Of a DNA stretch of 64,000 bases, positions 9,680 to 17,547 are shown piece after piece. The number at the start of each line of letters is the position of its first letter. Positions within the stretch are counted from its first letter, which is position 1. The stretch is from Holdemania sp. Marseille-P2844 (lineage in GTDB: Bacteria; Bacillota_I; Bacilli_A; Erysipelotrichales; Erysipelotrichaceae). The notes under the pieces are model-generated. The model was not told the origin of the DNA. It did not search any database and saw only the letters and a program-made list of their open reading frames with translations. Made by a program: the position numbers and the translations under genes. The DNA is taken from NCBI RefSeq assembly GCF_900120005.1, contig NZ_LT635453.1, forward strand, positions 248,001-312,000, given 5' to 3'.

Positions 9680-9685
9680 TATAAT
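9680..9685 (+). promoter_or_regulatory. Candidate -10 of the PTS operon
   Basis: TATAAT with only a weak -35. The 305 bases between nagA and the PTS genes are AT-rich and must hold both divergent promoters. I saw no clean TGGTCTAGACCA-type GntR site here. A second strong ribosome-site sequence, AAAGGAGGAT at 9775-9784, has no ATG, GTG or TTG at usable spacing after it. Confidence 0.4.
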
Positions 9686-9702
9686 GAAATCATAACAAAC
9701 CT

Positions 9703-9749
9703 GATGAAGTAAGGAAAAGTAATCATTTTTTAATGAATAATACTTCATC
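9703..9749. repeat. Inverted repeat in the PTS leader
   Basis: GATGAAGTA (9703-9711) and TACTTCATC (9741-9749) are perfect inverted copies 29 bases apart, in the transcribed leader of the PTS operon. It could be an operator or an mRNA hairpin; no T tract follows, so it is not a standard terminator. Confidence 0.5.
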
Positions 9750-9841
9750 GAGAAAACAGGACGTTAATAAATAGAAAGGAGGATCGGGGCTGTTCAGTAT
9801 TACGACAAGAAGCAATCCATCATAATGAAAGGGGCAGACTT

Positions 9842-10603
9842 ATGACAATCTTCCAGATTTTGTTACTTACTCTGTGGGCAGGCTTATCGCAGGTTGATCA
9901 GATGACGTTCAATCTGCTGCCCAGCGGTATTATCCCGACGGCAATTTTTACCGGACTTGTGGTTGGAAAACCAGAATTGGGGCTGCTTGTCGGCGGCACG
10001 CTGCAATCCTATGCCTTGGGCTTGGGGATGTTCGGCGGTGCTTCCATACCGAATTACCCGGTTACGGCGATTATCGTTGTTGCTTTATCAGCTTCGGCGG
10101 CGGATGTGCCGGCAACGATCGCTTTGATCGGCATTCCAGTCGCGACGCTGACGGTTCAAATTGACGTTTTCGGACGTTTCTTAAACACATTCTTTCAACA
10201 CCGCGCGGATAAATACGCAGCGCTGGGAAATTCCCGGCAAGTCGCATACAGTAATTATTTGGGTGTTTTAAGCTGGTCTTTATCGCGAATGATTCCGGTC
10301 TTTGTCGCCTTGTGCTTAGGTCCAACTTTCGTCGATATGTTAAATGCGATCATGCCGCCATGGCTCAGCTCCGGGCTGTCGATCGCCGCGGGTATGTTCC
10401 CGGCTGTCGGATTCGCAATCTTATTGAAATACCTGCCGATTCGCTCTAATCTTCATTTCCTGATCCTGGGCTTTGCGTTAACGGCGTGGGCGGGAATGCC
10501 GACGCTGGCCGTAGCGACGTTTGGCGCAGCGGCCGCGATCGCTGTTTATTATCAGACGGGAAAGACCGATAAATCCAATGCAGGGGGTGAAGTCGATGAG
10601 TAA
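9842..10603 (+). CDS. PTS mannose/fructose/sorbose-family IIC subunit
   Basis: A 253-residue membrane channel subunit of a mannose-class phosphotransferase permease, with about seven to eight hydrophobic segments and the family-like segments LLPSGIIPTAIFTGL and GGTLQSYALGLGMFGG. The start follows GAAAGGGG. Its stop overlaps the IID start by eight bases. Together with IID it forms the membrane part; the phosphate-carrying IIA and IIB proteins are not encoded in the window and must come from elsewhere for transport to work. Confidence 0.92.
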   Translation: MTIFQILLLTLWAGLSQVDQMTFNLLPSGIIPTAIFTGLVVGKPELGLLVGGTLQSYALGLGMFGGASIPNYPVTAIIVVALSASAADVPATIALIGIPVATLTVQIDVFGRFLNTFFQHRADKYAALGNSRQVAYSNYLGVLSWSLSRMIPVFVALCLGPTFVDMLNAIMPPWLSSGLSIAAGMFPAVGFAILLKYLPIRSNLHFLILGFALTAWAGMPTLAVATFGAAAAIAVYYQTGKTDKSNAGGEVDE

Positions 10604-11399
10604 GCAGTTCACAAAAAAAGAAATCCGCAGGTTATCCTATCGCTGGTCATGGAATCGTTCATTAGCCTGGAACTATGAAAAAATGATGACAGCCGGCTAT
10701 ATGACGACGATGCTTCCGGTTATTGACAAGCTATATCAGGATGATCCGGAAGGCCGGAAGAAAGCCTTTGAAACGCACAGTGTGTTCTTCAACTGCGAAC
10801 CTAATCTGACCAATATCATTCTGGGAATGGATATCGCAATCGAAGAAGAAATGGGCGCGGAAGGGCTGGAAACTGTCGCGGGGATTAAAGCCAGCTTAAT
10901 GGGGCCGTTTGCGGGGATCGGAGATACGTTGTTTACCAGCGTCTTAGCGACAATCTTCGGTTCAATCGCGGTTACGACCGCTCTGGACGGCAGCTATTTT
11001 GGAATTGTATTGTGGGAGATCTGGTTATTCTTCGTGATGTTCGGGTTACGGCCTTATCTGATGCAGCTGGGTTATACGCAAGGCATTAAGCTGGTCACAA
11101 CGCTCAGTGGAAAATTGAATCAGATTACGCAGGCTGCCAGCGTTTTGGGAATTATGGTAGTCGGCTCGATGGTCGCTTCCTTAGTAAAAGTCAAATTTGG
11201 TACCTTGACGATCATGGGGACGGAATTTGATCTGCAAACTAAATTATTCGATGCGATCATGCCGAAGTTCGGCGCAGTGCTGGTTGTCGCTTTGTGCTAT
11301 TGGATTTTAGGCAAGATCGGGATGAAATCTTCACGGCTGATCCTGATGATTATGGCGCTTGCCATTCTCTGTTCCTTCCTTGGCATTTTGGTGCCTTAA
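10596..11399 (+). CDS. PTS mannose/fructose/sorbose-family IID subunit
   Basis: A 267-residue partner of the IIC subunit. Typical features are an N-terminal SWNRSLAWNYEKMM region, the GPFAGIGDTLF motif in the middle and hydrophobic C-terminal helices. The ATG at 10596 lies just after GGGGGTGAAG and inside the end of the IIC gene; an upstream in-frame start at 10521 would overlap IIC by 83 bases and is unlikely. Followed one base later by the ChbG-like deacetylase, so the three are cotranscribed. Confidence 0.92.
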   Translation: MSKQFTKKEIRRLSYRWSWNRSLAWNYEKMMTAGYMTTMLPVIDKLYQDDPEGRKKAFETHSVFFNCEPNLTNIILGMDIAIEEEMGAEGLETVAGIKASLMGPFAGIGDTLFTSVLATIFGSIAVTTALDGSYFGIVLWEIWLFFVMFGLRPYLMQLGYTQGIKLVTTLSGKLNQITQAASVLGIMVVGSMVASLVKVKFGTLTIMGTEFDLQTKLFDAIMPKFGAVLVVALCYWILGKIGMKSSRLILMIMALAILCSFLGILVP

Positions 11400-11400
11400 A

Positions 11401-12144
11401 ATGAAAATTATCGTCAACGCTGATGACATGGGGTATACCTGCGGCGTAACAGAAGGAATTATCGAAGGATATGAAAAAGGAATCGTTACTTCAACCACCG
11501 TCATGTGCAATATGCCGAATGCTGCGCAGGCAGCTCAACGATTACGATCAGTTCCGGGTCTTGGAACCGGCGTTCATTTAACGCTGACCTGCGGCCGTCC
11601 GCTGACGAGAGCGAAAACGTTGACGGATCAGCATGGTGATTTCCTGAAAAACACGCAGTTTTATAAAGTTTATGTCGATCCCGCTGAGGTGGAAGCCGAA
11701 TTTCGGGCCCAGATTGAGAAGTTTATGGAGTTATTTGGCCGCCAGCCGACGCATCTGGATTGCCATCAGGGCTGCTATGACGGACAGACATTGACAATGG
11801 CCCGTGTCGGAGGCATCGGCGAGGAACACAATACCGAGGAAATTCTGGCCGTGACGCTGGATCTGGCTAAAGAATATCACCTTCCGCTGCGGCGTCATTG
11901 CGAATACCTGTGGCTGAGCTCTTACCATGGCGAACAGGCAACGCCTGAGCATTTCATAAAAATGCTGGACGAGCACGCCGATGCCGAAAAACTGGAGTTT
12001 ATGGTTCATCCGGGATGGTGCGATTTAGAACTTTATCAGAAAAGCTCGTATAGTTTGGAACGAGTTCAGGAACTGGCCGGACTTTGCGATCTCAGACTGA
12101 AAGAAGCGCTGCAGGTGCGAAATATTGAATTAGTTCATTTTTGA
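11401..12144 (+). CDS. ChbG/HpnK (YdjC) family carbohydrate deacetylase
   Basis: A 247-residue metal-dependent deacetylase of the YdjC family, which removes acetyl groups from chitooligosaccharide phosphates in E. coli ChbG. The family start KIIVNADDMGYT supplies the metal aspartates, and HLTLTCGRPL and HLDCHQGCYDG provide histidines. It begins one base after IID stops. In this operon it suggests that the imported sugar is an N-acetylated disaccharide or oligosaccharide (chitobiose-like or mucin-derived) that needs deacetylation before hydrolysis. A terminator follows. Confidence 0.88.
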   Translation: MKIIVNADDMGYTCGVTEGIIEGYEKGIVTSTTVMCNMPNAAQAAQRLRSVPGLGTGVHLTLTCGRPLTRAKTLTDQHGDFLKNTQFYKVYVDPAEVEAEFRAQIEKFMELFGRQPTHLDCHQGCYDGQTLTMARVGGIGEEHNTEEILAVTLDLAKEYHLPLRRHCEYLWLSSYHGEQATPEHFIKMLDEHADAEKLEFMVHPGWCDLELYQKSSYSLERVQELAGLCDLRLKEALQVRNIELVHF

Positions 12145-12155
12145 TATTTATAAGC

Positions 12156-12189
12156 AGGCGTTTGTGCTTAACACACAACGCCTTTTTTT
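12156..12189 (+). terminator. Rho-independent terminator
   Basis: GGCGTTTGTG pairs with CACACAACGCC around a short loop and runs into seven T residues. It ends the PTS-deacetylase operon. Confidence 0.88.
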
Positions 12190-12421
12190 GGCTTAATTTG
12201 TAAAGTTTCAGACTAAAACAAGGCAGGAAGAGTTTTGATTTTCATGAATATTGGAGTGGAAATTCAGACGGCAAAAACAGGGAAATCAGATTGATAAAAG
12301 GACGCATTTGAGTTATAATGAAATTGTAAAATTAACTCAGAAAAGTATTTTTAATTTTTTTAATTATTTTAGGAGGCTTTTTCCGATTTTCCGCAATATT
12401 AATGATAGGAGGTTTCCTATT

Positions 12422-13540
12422 ATGCAGAAAATCGATCGGCTCAGAACTTTAAACAGACAGGAAATTCAAAAAATCAGATTTGTGTACACTCCCACCCATC
12501 CCGTCTTAGCGGCTTTGGATTATCGCAATAACGATCTGTTTCGTTGTACTTTTGGCTCGGAGGACGAACTCTCCCCAAAAATTTTGACCGCTTTTTTATC
12601 CGATCTGCTTGACTTTCAGATTACATGGCTGCGGTTTCGGAATACGGAACCGGTTAAGACGAGTGAAAAAGAGAAAGGCATTCGCTTTGATCTGTTAGTA
12701 GAGATTTACGATGATCAGGGGAGAATGATGCTGGTAAATCTGGAAATGCAGAATTACCGCATGAAGGATTCCTTATCTCTGCGTTCTCAGGTTTATTTGT
12801 CACGGATAGTCAGTGATGAGGTTGTTGCCGGGGAGGATTATGAATTCTGTCCGGTTATTCAGATTATGATCGTTAACCGGCTGCCCAACATGAAAAAGCA
12901 TTCTCATTTTACTCATCAGAGCCGATATTTCGTGATTGAAGATCACATCATGATGCCGGATGAGCGCTGCCGGATCCTCTGGGTAGAGATGGATTATCTA
13001 AGTGAGCTGGCGAAGAAACCAATCGAAGAGTGGCGGATGGCAGAAAAGATTCTTTATATGACACGGTACAGTTTAGATGCCGAAAAACAGGAAATCATTC
13101 GGGAGTTAAAAGAAAAAGAGGAGGTCATACAAATGATGGAAGAAAAGAAGATGGAGTTTTTGAGGAACACAAGTTTGTCTATCGCATTGATGAGGACACG
13201 ATTTGATGAAATTGACGAACAGAAGATTTATGAAAAAGGGCAGCGGTTAGGGAAGAAGATCGGGGAATGCATTGGAGAGCGCATAGGCAGACAGCAAGGG
13301 GAACGCGTTGGCGAGCTTAATGGGCAGAGAATGATGCTTCGACAGATGTTGAGCTTCCAGATTTCGATCGGAGAAAAAGAAACAGATTTGCTTCAACAGT
13401 TAAATGGTGATGAGTTGCTGATATTATCAGAGCGGTATGAGATGATAAAAACGCCGGACGATCTGGCAGAACAGGTTCATCAGATTGTAAATCAGAGAAC
13501 AAACTCAACCCCACAGCCTAAGCTGGCGGCCACGGTTTAA
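12422..13540 (+). CDS. Rpn/PD-(D/E)XK nuclease family protein
   Basis: A 372-residue protein of the Rpn (PDDEXK_2) group of putative transposase-like nucleases. The nuclease core (about 45-190) has an aspartate in IRFDLLVEIYD followed by the LVNLEMQNY strand (E-x-Q), the expected catalytic pattern. A hinge (about 220-270) leads to a charged, coiled-coil-like tail with repeats such as GERIGRQQGERVGE. The ATG at 12422 follows AGGAGG; an upstream open frame from 12251 lacks such a site. No inverted ends were seen, so a transposing unit is not proven. The tail is repeated in the next gene. Confidence 0.8.
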   Translation: MQKIDRLRTLNRQEIQKIRFVYTPTHPVLAALDYRNNDLFRCTFGSEDELSPKILTAFLSDLLDFQITWLRFRNTEPVKTSEKEKGIRFDLLVEIYDDQGRMMLVNLEMQNYRMKDSLSLRSQVYLSRIVSDEVVAGEDYEFCPVIQIMIVNRLPNMKKHSHFTHQSRYFVIEDHIMMPDERCRILWVEMDYLSELAKKPIEEWRMAEKILYMTRYSLDAEKQEIIRELKEKEEVIQMMEEKKMEFLRNTSLSIALMRTRFDEIDEQKIYEKGQRLGKKIGECIGERIGRQQGERVGELNGQRMMLRQMLSFQISIGEKETDLLQQLNGDELLILSERYEMIKTPDDLAEQVHQIVNQRTNSTPQPKLAATV

Positions 13541-13563
13541 AACTATCTTCAGAGGTGATTCCA

Positions 13564-14007
13564 ATGATCAGAATGACAGAAGAACAGCGGATGGAGTTTT
13601 TGAGAAGTACAAGCTTGGACATCGCATTGATGAGGACACGGTTTGATGAAATTGATGAACAGAAGATTTACGAAAAAGGGCAGCGGTTAGGGAAGAAGAT
13701 CGGGGAATGCATTGGAGAGCGCATAGGCAGACAGCAAGGGGAACGTAAAGGGGAAGCAAGACAAAGAATGATGCTTCGACAGGTGCTGAGTATCCGGATT
13801 CCGATGGGTGAAGAAGAAACGGCGCTGCTTCAGCAGTTAAATGGTGATGAGTTGCTGATATTATCGGAGCGGTATGAGATGATCAAGACATCCGAAGATC
13901 TGGCAGAACAGGTTCGTCAGATTGTAAGCCAAAGAAGAGAGCGAAAAATCAATTTAAACGAGTTTCCAGAGTCGGAAGCTTATAGAGAAATCGGAGAAAT
14001 ACTTTAA
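13564..14007 (+). pseudogene. Duplicated C-terminal tail of the Rpn nuclease
   Basis: A 147-codon frame that repeats the C-terminal third of the preceding nuclease almost word for word (RMEFLRSTSLDIALMRTRFD, then the GQRLGKKIGECIGERIGRQQ stretch and LLQQLNGDELLILSERYEM) but lacks the catalytic domain. The blocks about 13142-13500 and 13580-13935 are near-identical DNA. It has its own ribosome site (AGAGG before the ATG at 13564), so it may be translated as a stand-alone tail able to mix with the full protein; equally it may be debris from an unequal crossover. Substitutions near the end show the copies have diverged. Confidence 0.7.
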
Positions 14008-14315
14008 AAATTTTATTTTGTCTGTACCGTTATATTTCATAACTTAAACAATAGCGGTAAAGCAGGCAAGATGTATCGTATTCATGAGGACATACCGTTT
14101 AGATATGTGGGTTGGTATTCAATTTTTGATACCCCGTTAAAAAACACAGTCTGGTTCAGTTCAACAGTTCAACTGAATGAGAGGCTCTTCGATAAGATCT
14201 TAAATATCCGGACTAAAGCAGACATAGTTTTTTCACAAAAACTTTAATAAGATTTAAGAGTTGCCAGGATTGAATCATGATATACTCCTATCATGAACCG
14301 GAAAGAAGGGATACT
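14008..14315. other. Intergenic stretch with no recognised gene
   Basis: About 300 bases. No open frame with a ribosome site and no clear terminator was seen. A -10-like TATACT at 14281-14286 and TTGCCA at 14261-14266 (spacing only 14) may be part of the promoter for the CPBP protease gene. Confidence 0.4.
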
Positions 14316-15362
14316 GTGTTTAAAAATAAAAATGGAGAACTTCGTTCCGGCTGGAAAATCGCAGGAATGCTGGGAACGGTTTTCGGCGTTTTGTTTCTTC
14401 TTATGTTTCTCATTCAGTTTGGATTTGTGTTTATCATGACCACAACCGGGAATCTGGATCCGACGACTGCGGCCGCGACGCCGCTGGCTTTTCAGACAGC
14501 AGCGATCATCAACAGTTCCATGATGTTCTTACAGACGATCGTTATGATCACGATTCCGATTCTGTTATGGACGAAGGTGCTGAAAAAGGATAAGGCGTCG
14601 CTGGGACTTCCGCCGCTGGCGAAGCAGAGAAGGACAATGAGACAAGGACTGGCGATGGGCGCTGGCTCCATGACGTTAGTTTTTCTGCTTCTCATAGTCA
14701 CGGACAGCGCACAGGTTTTGACTTGGATTCCCCAAGGCTCACCTTCGCTGCTGATCATGTTCTTCCTGTATATTCTGATTGGCTATTCGGAAGAAATCAT
14801 CTGCCGCGGCTATATTCAGGGCGTTATGCGGCAGACACACAATCCAGGGCTGATCATTTTGGTGCCTTCCCTGATCTTTTCGCTGCTTCACTCAGCGAAT
14901 CAGGGGATCGGGTGGCTTCCCTATCTCAATCTCTTTCTGATCGGCTTGTTTCTGTCGCTGATCACACTTTCCAGCGGCAACCTGTATTCGGCCATCGGTT
15001 TTCATATTTTCTGGAATTTCTTCCAGGGACCAATTTACGGCTTTTCTGTCAGCGGCGGTCAGGAAAGCGGTCTGCTGACAACCTATATGAAAGGCAATTC
15101 CCTGCTTAATGGCGGAACCTTCGGACCAGAAGGCGGGTTGATCGTAACGGCGGTCATGTTATTCATGATTGGCGCCTGGTATTGGCGGACAAAAGAACAG
15201 CTGCCGGAAATGATTGCCATGTTGAAAACTGAGGAGAATTCCGTCGCAAAACCGGTTTTCGTTAATGACGACACAAAATTCAGGCCATCGGGAATGAATA
15301 CAGAGGAAAAGGCCAACGCAGAATCCATCCACATCAGTCAGGCTGAAACGCCGATCCGGTAA
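14316..15362 (+). CDS. CPBP-family intramembrane metalloprotease
   Basis: A 348-residue multi-spanning membrane protein with the CPBP (Abi/CAAX-protease) glutamic motif in SEEIICRGYIQ and the second motif in FSLLHSANQG, which together hold the metal-binding Glu and His residues. About eight hydrophobic segments are followed by a 60-residue polar tail. The GTG at 14316 comes after AAGAAGGG and is preferred; an ATG at 14277 overlaps a -10-like sequence. Family members process prenylated or bacteriocin-type peptides, but no substrate gene is adjacent. A bidirectional terminator follows. Confidence 0.85.
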   Translation: MFKNKNGELRSGWKIAGMLGTVFGVLFLLMFLIQFGFVFIMTTTGNLDPTTAAATPLAFQTAAIINSSMMFLQTIVMITIPILLWTKVLKKDKASLGLPPLAKQRRTMRQGLAMGAGSMTLVFLLLIVTDSAQVLTWIPQGSPSLLIMFFLYILIGYSEEIICRGYIQGVMRQTHNPGLIILVPSLIFSLLHSANQGIGWLPYLNLFLIGLFLSLITLSSGNLYSAIGFHIFWNFFQGPIYGFSVSGGQESGLLTTYMKGNSLLNGGTFGPEGGLIVTAVMLFMIGAWYWRTKEQLPEMIAMLKTEENSVAKPVFVNDDTKFRPSGMNTEEKANAESIHISQAETPIR

Positions 15363-15374
15363 AAGCCTGAAGTA

Positions 15375-15413
15375 AAACGCGTTCACCCCTGAACTGACAG
15401 GATGAACGCGTTT
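15375..15413. terminator. Bidirectional terminator
   Basis: AAACGCGTTCA (15375-15385) and TGAACGCGTTT (15403-15413) are perfect inverted copies between convergent genes. Confidence 0.85.
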
Positions 15414-15451
15414 ATTTTAAATAAATCTGAACTTTGTAATCTGATTCCGGT

Positions 15452-16063
15452 TTAGTCTGCCGTTTTGGAGTCCGCTAACAGCCGGATTTCACTGCGGTAT
15501 AAGAACAGGATGTAAACGAAGGTGATCGCCATATTCACGACGTTGCTGACAAGCGACAGGACGCTGGACCAATCGGATACAAACAGCAGTAAGACGGAAA
15601 ACAGAATATTGAGCCCATAGCTGATAATCATCAATTTCCAGGTTGTTTCCCCATGCTTGACCAGCGCTTCTTCCTGCAGTTCACCCAGGAATTTCGTCGT
15701 TCCCTTGATGATGAAGAAATTCTGAAGAAATCCAAACACGGCGGCGACGACAGACAGGATCAGCGCCACGATCATAAAGGTTTGAGCCGCGCCGAGATTT
15801 CCATCGGCATACAGGCTGGAAAAGTAAACTGTCGCCATAGACAGAACCAGACTGCAGCCCAAGCTGCACAGAACCATGATAAAAGCCCGGTTATATAAAG
15901 CATCCGCTTTGCGGATTTTGACAATACCGACTAAAATGGTAATTCCGGCGATCAAGCTGATGAGATTTCCCACATTGGGCAAACTGACGAACAGCGCGAT
16001 GACCTGACCGATGAAAATCAATTTCAGGGCTTTTCCGGCTGTGAAAAAACGTTCTTCTAACAT
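15452..16063 (-). CDS. Membrane protein of unknown function
   Basis: A 203-residue protein with about six hydrophobic helices and short loops; I do not recognise the family. The ATG at 16063 follows AGAGGAG and gives MLEERFFTAGKAL; an upstream frame to 16144 has no ribosome site. It stands alone on the minus strand, convergent with the CPBP protease gene. The even helix spacing without charged pore residues does not suggest a known transporter class. Confidence 0.75.
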   Translation of the reverse strand: MLEERFFTAGKALKLIFIGQVIALFVSLPNVGNLISLIAGITILVGIVKIRKADALYNRAFIMVLCSLGCSLVLSMATVYFSSLYADGNLGAAQTFMIVALILSVVAAVFGFLQNFFIIKGTTKFLGELQEEALVKHGETTWKLMIISYGLNILFSVLLLFVSDWSSVLSLVSNVVNMAITFVYILFLYRSEIRLLADSKTAD

Positions 16064-16228
16064 AAAATGCTCCTCTCTGCGTGAATTTGCATGAAATTGC
16101 GATTGTACAACGGGAATTCTACCATAGAAAAGGGCGCAGGACAAGGCGGGGACCGGAATTGGGGTAGCGGCAAAAGGGATAAGCGGCAGAATTCAGGAAA
16201 GAATAGCGGATAAGGGAGGATTTGCGCA

Positions 16229-16441
16229 ATGTACTTTAATTATCATGCCAAAGCGATGCGTCTGATCCGTCAGGGACATTGCACCCATTTTGAACTGGTC
16301 GAGCGATGGAATCAGATTGCTCCGGCGCTGGTGCTCTACTTTGACAACGAACCGCCGATGCCAATCCGTGAAGAGCGCTGGGCAGATTATTTTGAATTGA
16401 TCGACGAAATTCATAACAAGACCATAAAGGAAGGGGAATAA
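16229..16441 (+). CDS. Small conserved-looking hypothetical protein
   Basis: A 70-residue soluble protein beginning MYFNYHAKAMRLI and rich in aromatic and charged residues, with no signal peptide. The start is well placed after GGGAGGA. It ends 56 bases before a HAD phosphatase on the same strand and may share its transcript. No function can be assigned; the clean ribosome site and codon pattern argue that it is real. Confidence 0.65.
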   Translation: MYFNYHAKAMRLIRQGHCTHFELVERWNQIAPALVLYFDNEPPMPIREERWADYFELIDEIHNKTIKEGE

Positions 16442-16497
16442 TCCTTTACTCTGGTTGGGAAATCCGCTAAACTAGAAGCGATTGAGAGGGTGATGAC

Positions 16498-17157
16498 ATG
16501 ACGCAGATCAAAGCGGTTGTGTTCGATATGGACGGGGTTCTGATCGATTCGGAACAGTATTATCAGGATAGACTGATGGAATATTTCAGAGCGATGAAGG
16601 TGGATCTGCCGCCGCAGCGATTAAATCTGCTGGTCGGCGCGAATGGCAAGATGAACCTGTGGCCGAAAATTCTGGAAGGCATTGAACTGCCGCAGCCGTA
16701 TGACGAATTCATGGTCGGGATGCGGGAATATCGCCATGCGCAGCGAATTGAAGATTATCAGGCGCTGTTGTTTCCGGGAGTGGAAGAGACGTTGAAAGCG
16801 TTGAAGGCGCAGGGAAAGAAACTGGCGCTGGCGTCTTCCAGTTCGTTTGCCATGATTGAGAAGATGTTGTCGGACACCGGTCTGTATCCTTATTTTGAAC
16901 TGGTCACCTCCGGCGGAATGTTTAAAGAATCGAAGCCGAATCCGGAAATCTATCTGTTCACGGCGGAGAAATTGAAATTGGATCCGCGGCAATGCGTCGT
17001 TGTGGAGGATTCGCCGTATGGGATCCAGGCGGGCGTCTCGGCAGGAATGACGGTAATTGCCCGGCAGGGCGAACGATTCCCGATGGATCAGTCGAAAGCC
17101 CATTATTTTGTAAAACAACTGCCGGAAATACTGGCAATTCTGGCTCAGCTGGGCTGA
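16498..17157 (+). CDS. HAD-superfamily phosphatase/phosphoglucomutase-like
   Basis: A 219-residue HAD hydrolase of the beta-phosphoglucomutase-like subgroup. Motif I is DMDGVLIDSE, motif II is the serine of ALASSSS, motif III is the lysine near KPNPEIY and motif IV is VVEDSPYG. The helical cap is inserted after motif I. Such enzymes act on sugar phosphates; the exact substrate is not evident. The start follows GAGAGGGTG, and a terminator-like hairpin lies about 230 bases beyond the stop. Confidence 0.88.
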   Translation: MTQIKAVVFDMDGVLIDSEQYYQDRLMEYFRAMKVDLPPQRLNLLVGANGKMNLWPKILEGIELPQPYDEFMVGMREYRHAQRIEDYQALLFPGVEETLKALKAQGKKLALASSSSFAMIEKMLSDTGLYPYFELVTSGGMFKESKPNPEIYLFTAEKLKLDPRQCVVVEDSPYGIQAGVSAGMTVIARQGERFPMDQSKAHYFVKQLPEILAILAQLG

Positions 17158-17386
17158 ATCGGCAAAAACAAATCAGGAAGTCAAGGCGATCGCCAACAGA
17201 TCCTGATAGCCGCATGATTCCTGATTTTATTTCTATCCCTTTCGAAGTTTATCTGGAATTCAAGTCACAACCAGGCATAATGAGTCTTAAATCCAAGCGT
17301 AAAGCTTGAATATTACGTTTGATCCTGACTCATAGGCGTCAGCCGTGAAGGGCTGTGGATTTTGAAAAATCATCAAAAAAAACTGA

Positions 17387-17423
17387 AATCTGTTCCGGGC
17401 GATGCTTCTGGACAGATTTTTAT
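17387..17423 (+). terminator. Probable terminator
   Basis: AATCTGT (17387-17393) pairs with ACAGATT (17412-17418) and a T-rich tract follows. It separates the HAD gene from the serine hydrolase promoter. Confidence 0.6.
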
Positions 17424-17440
17424 TTGTGAAAAAACAAGTT

Positions 17441-17455
17441 TGTAAGCGCTTCACA
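17441..17455. promoter_or_regulatory. cre-like catabolite-control site (imperfect)
   Basis: TGTAAGCGCTTCACA centres on AAGCGCTT, the core of CcpA-type sites, but one arm has an extra base, so it does not fit the consensus exactly. It lies just upstream of the -35 of the serine hydrolase promoter, where CcpA could act. Confidence 0.4.
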
Positions 17456-17462
17456 TTTTCTC

Positions 17463-17492
17463 TTGACTGGTCTGACCAGATCCTGCTATGAT
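17463..17492 (+). promoter_or_regulatory. Promoter with embedded operator palindrome
   Basis: TTGACT (17463-17468) and the extended -10 TGCTATGAT (hexamer 17487-17492) are 18 bases apart. The spacer holds CTGGTCTGACCAG (17467-17479), a perfect 6-1-6 inverted repeat like sites of GntR/HutC repressors (TGGTCTAGACCA type). A repressor there would block RNA polymerase directly. Confidence 0.75.
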
Positions 17493-17547
17493 GGAAGAGT
17501 CGAAAAGGAAATCTCTGGAAAGAGATCGTCGAAAGAGAGGAACAAGG

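Noticed and set aside
12251-14007. Insertion sequence with terminal inverted repeats around the Rpn nuclease
   Set aside because: I found no inverted ends or target duplication flanking the gene, so it is called as a gene, not as an IS.
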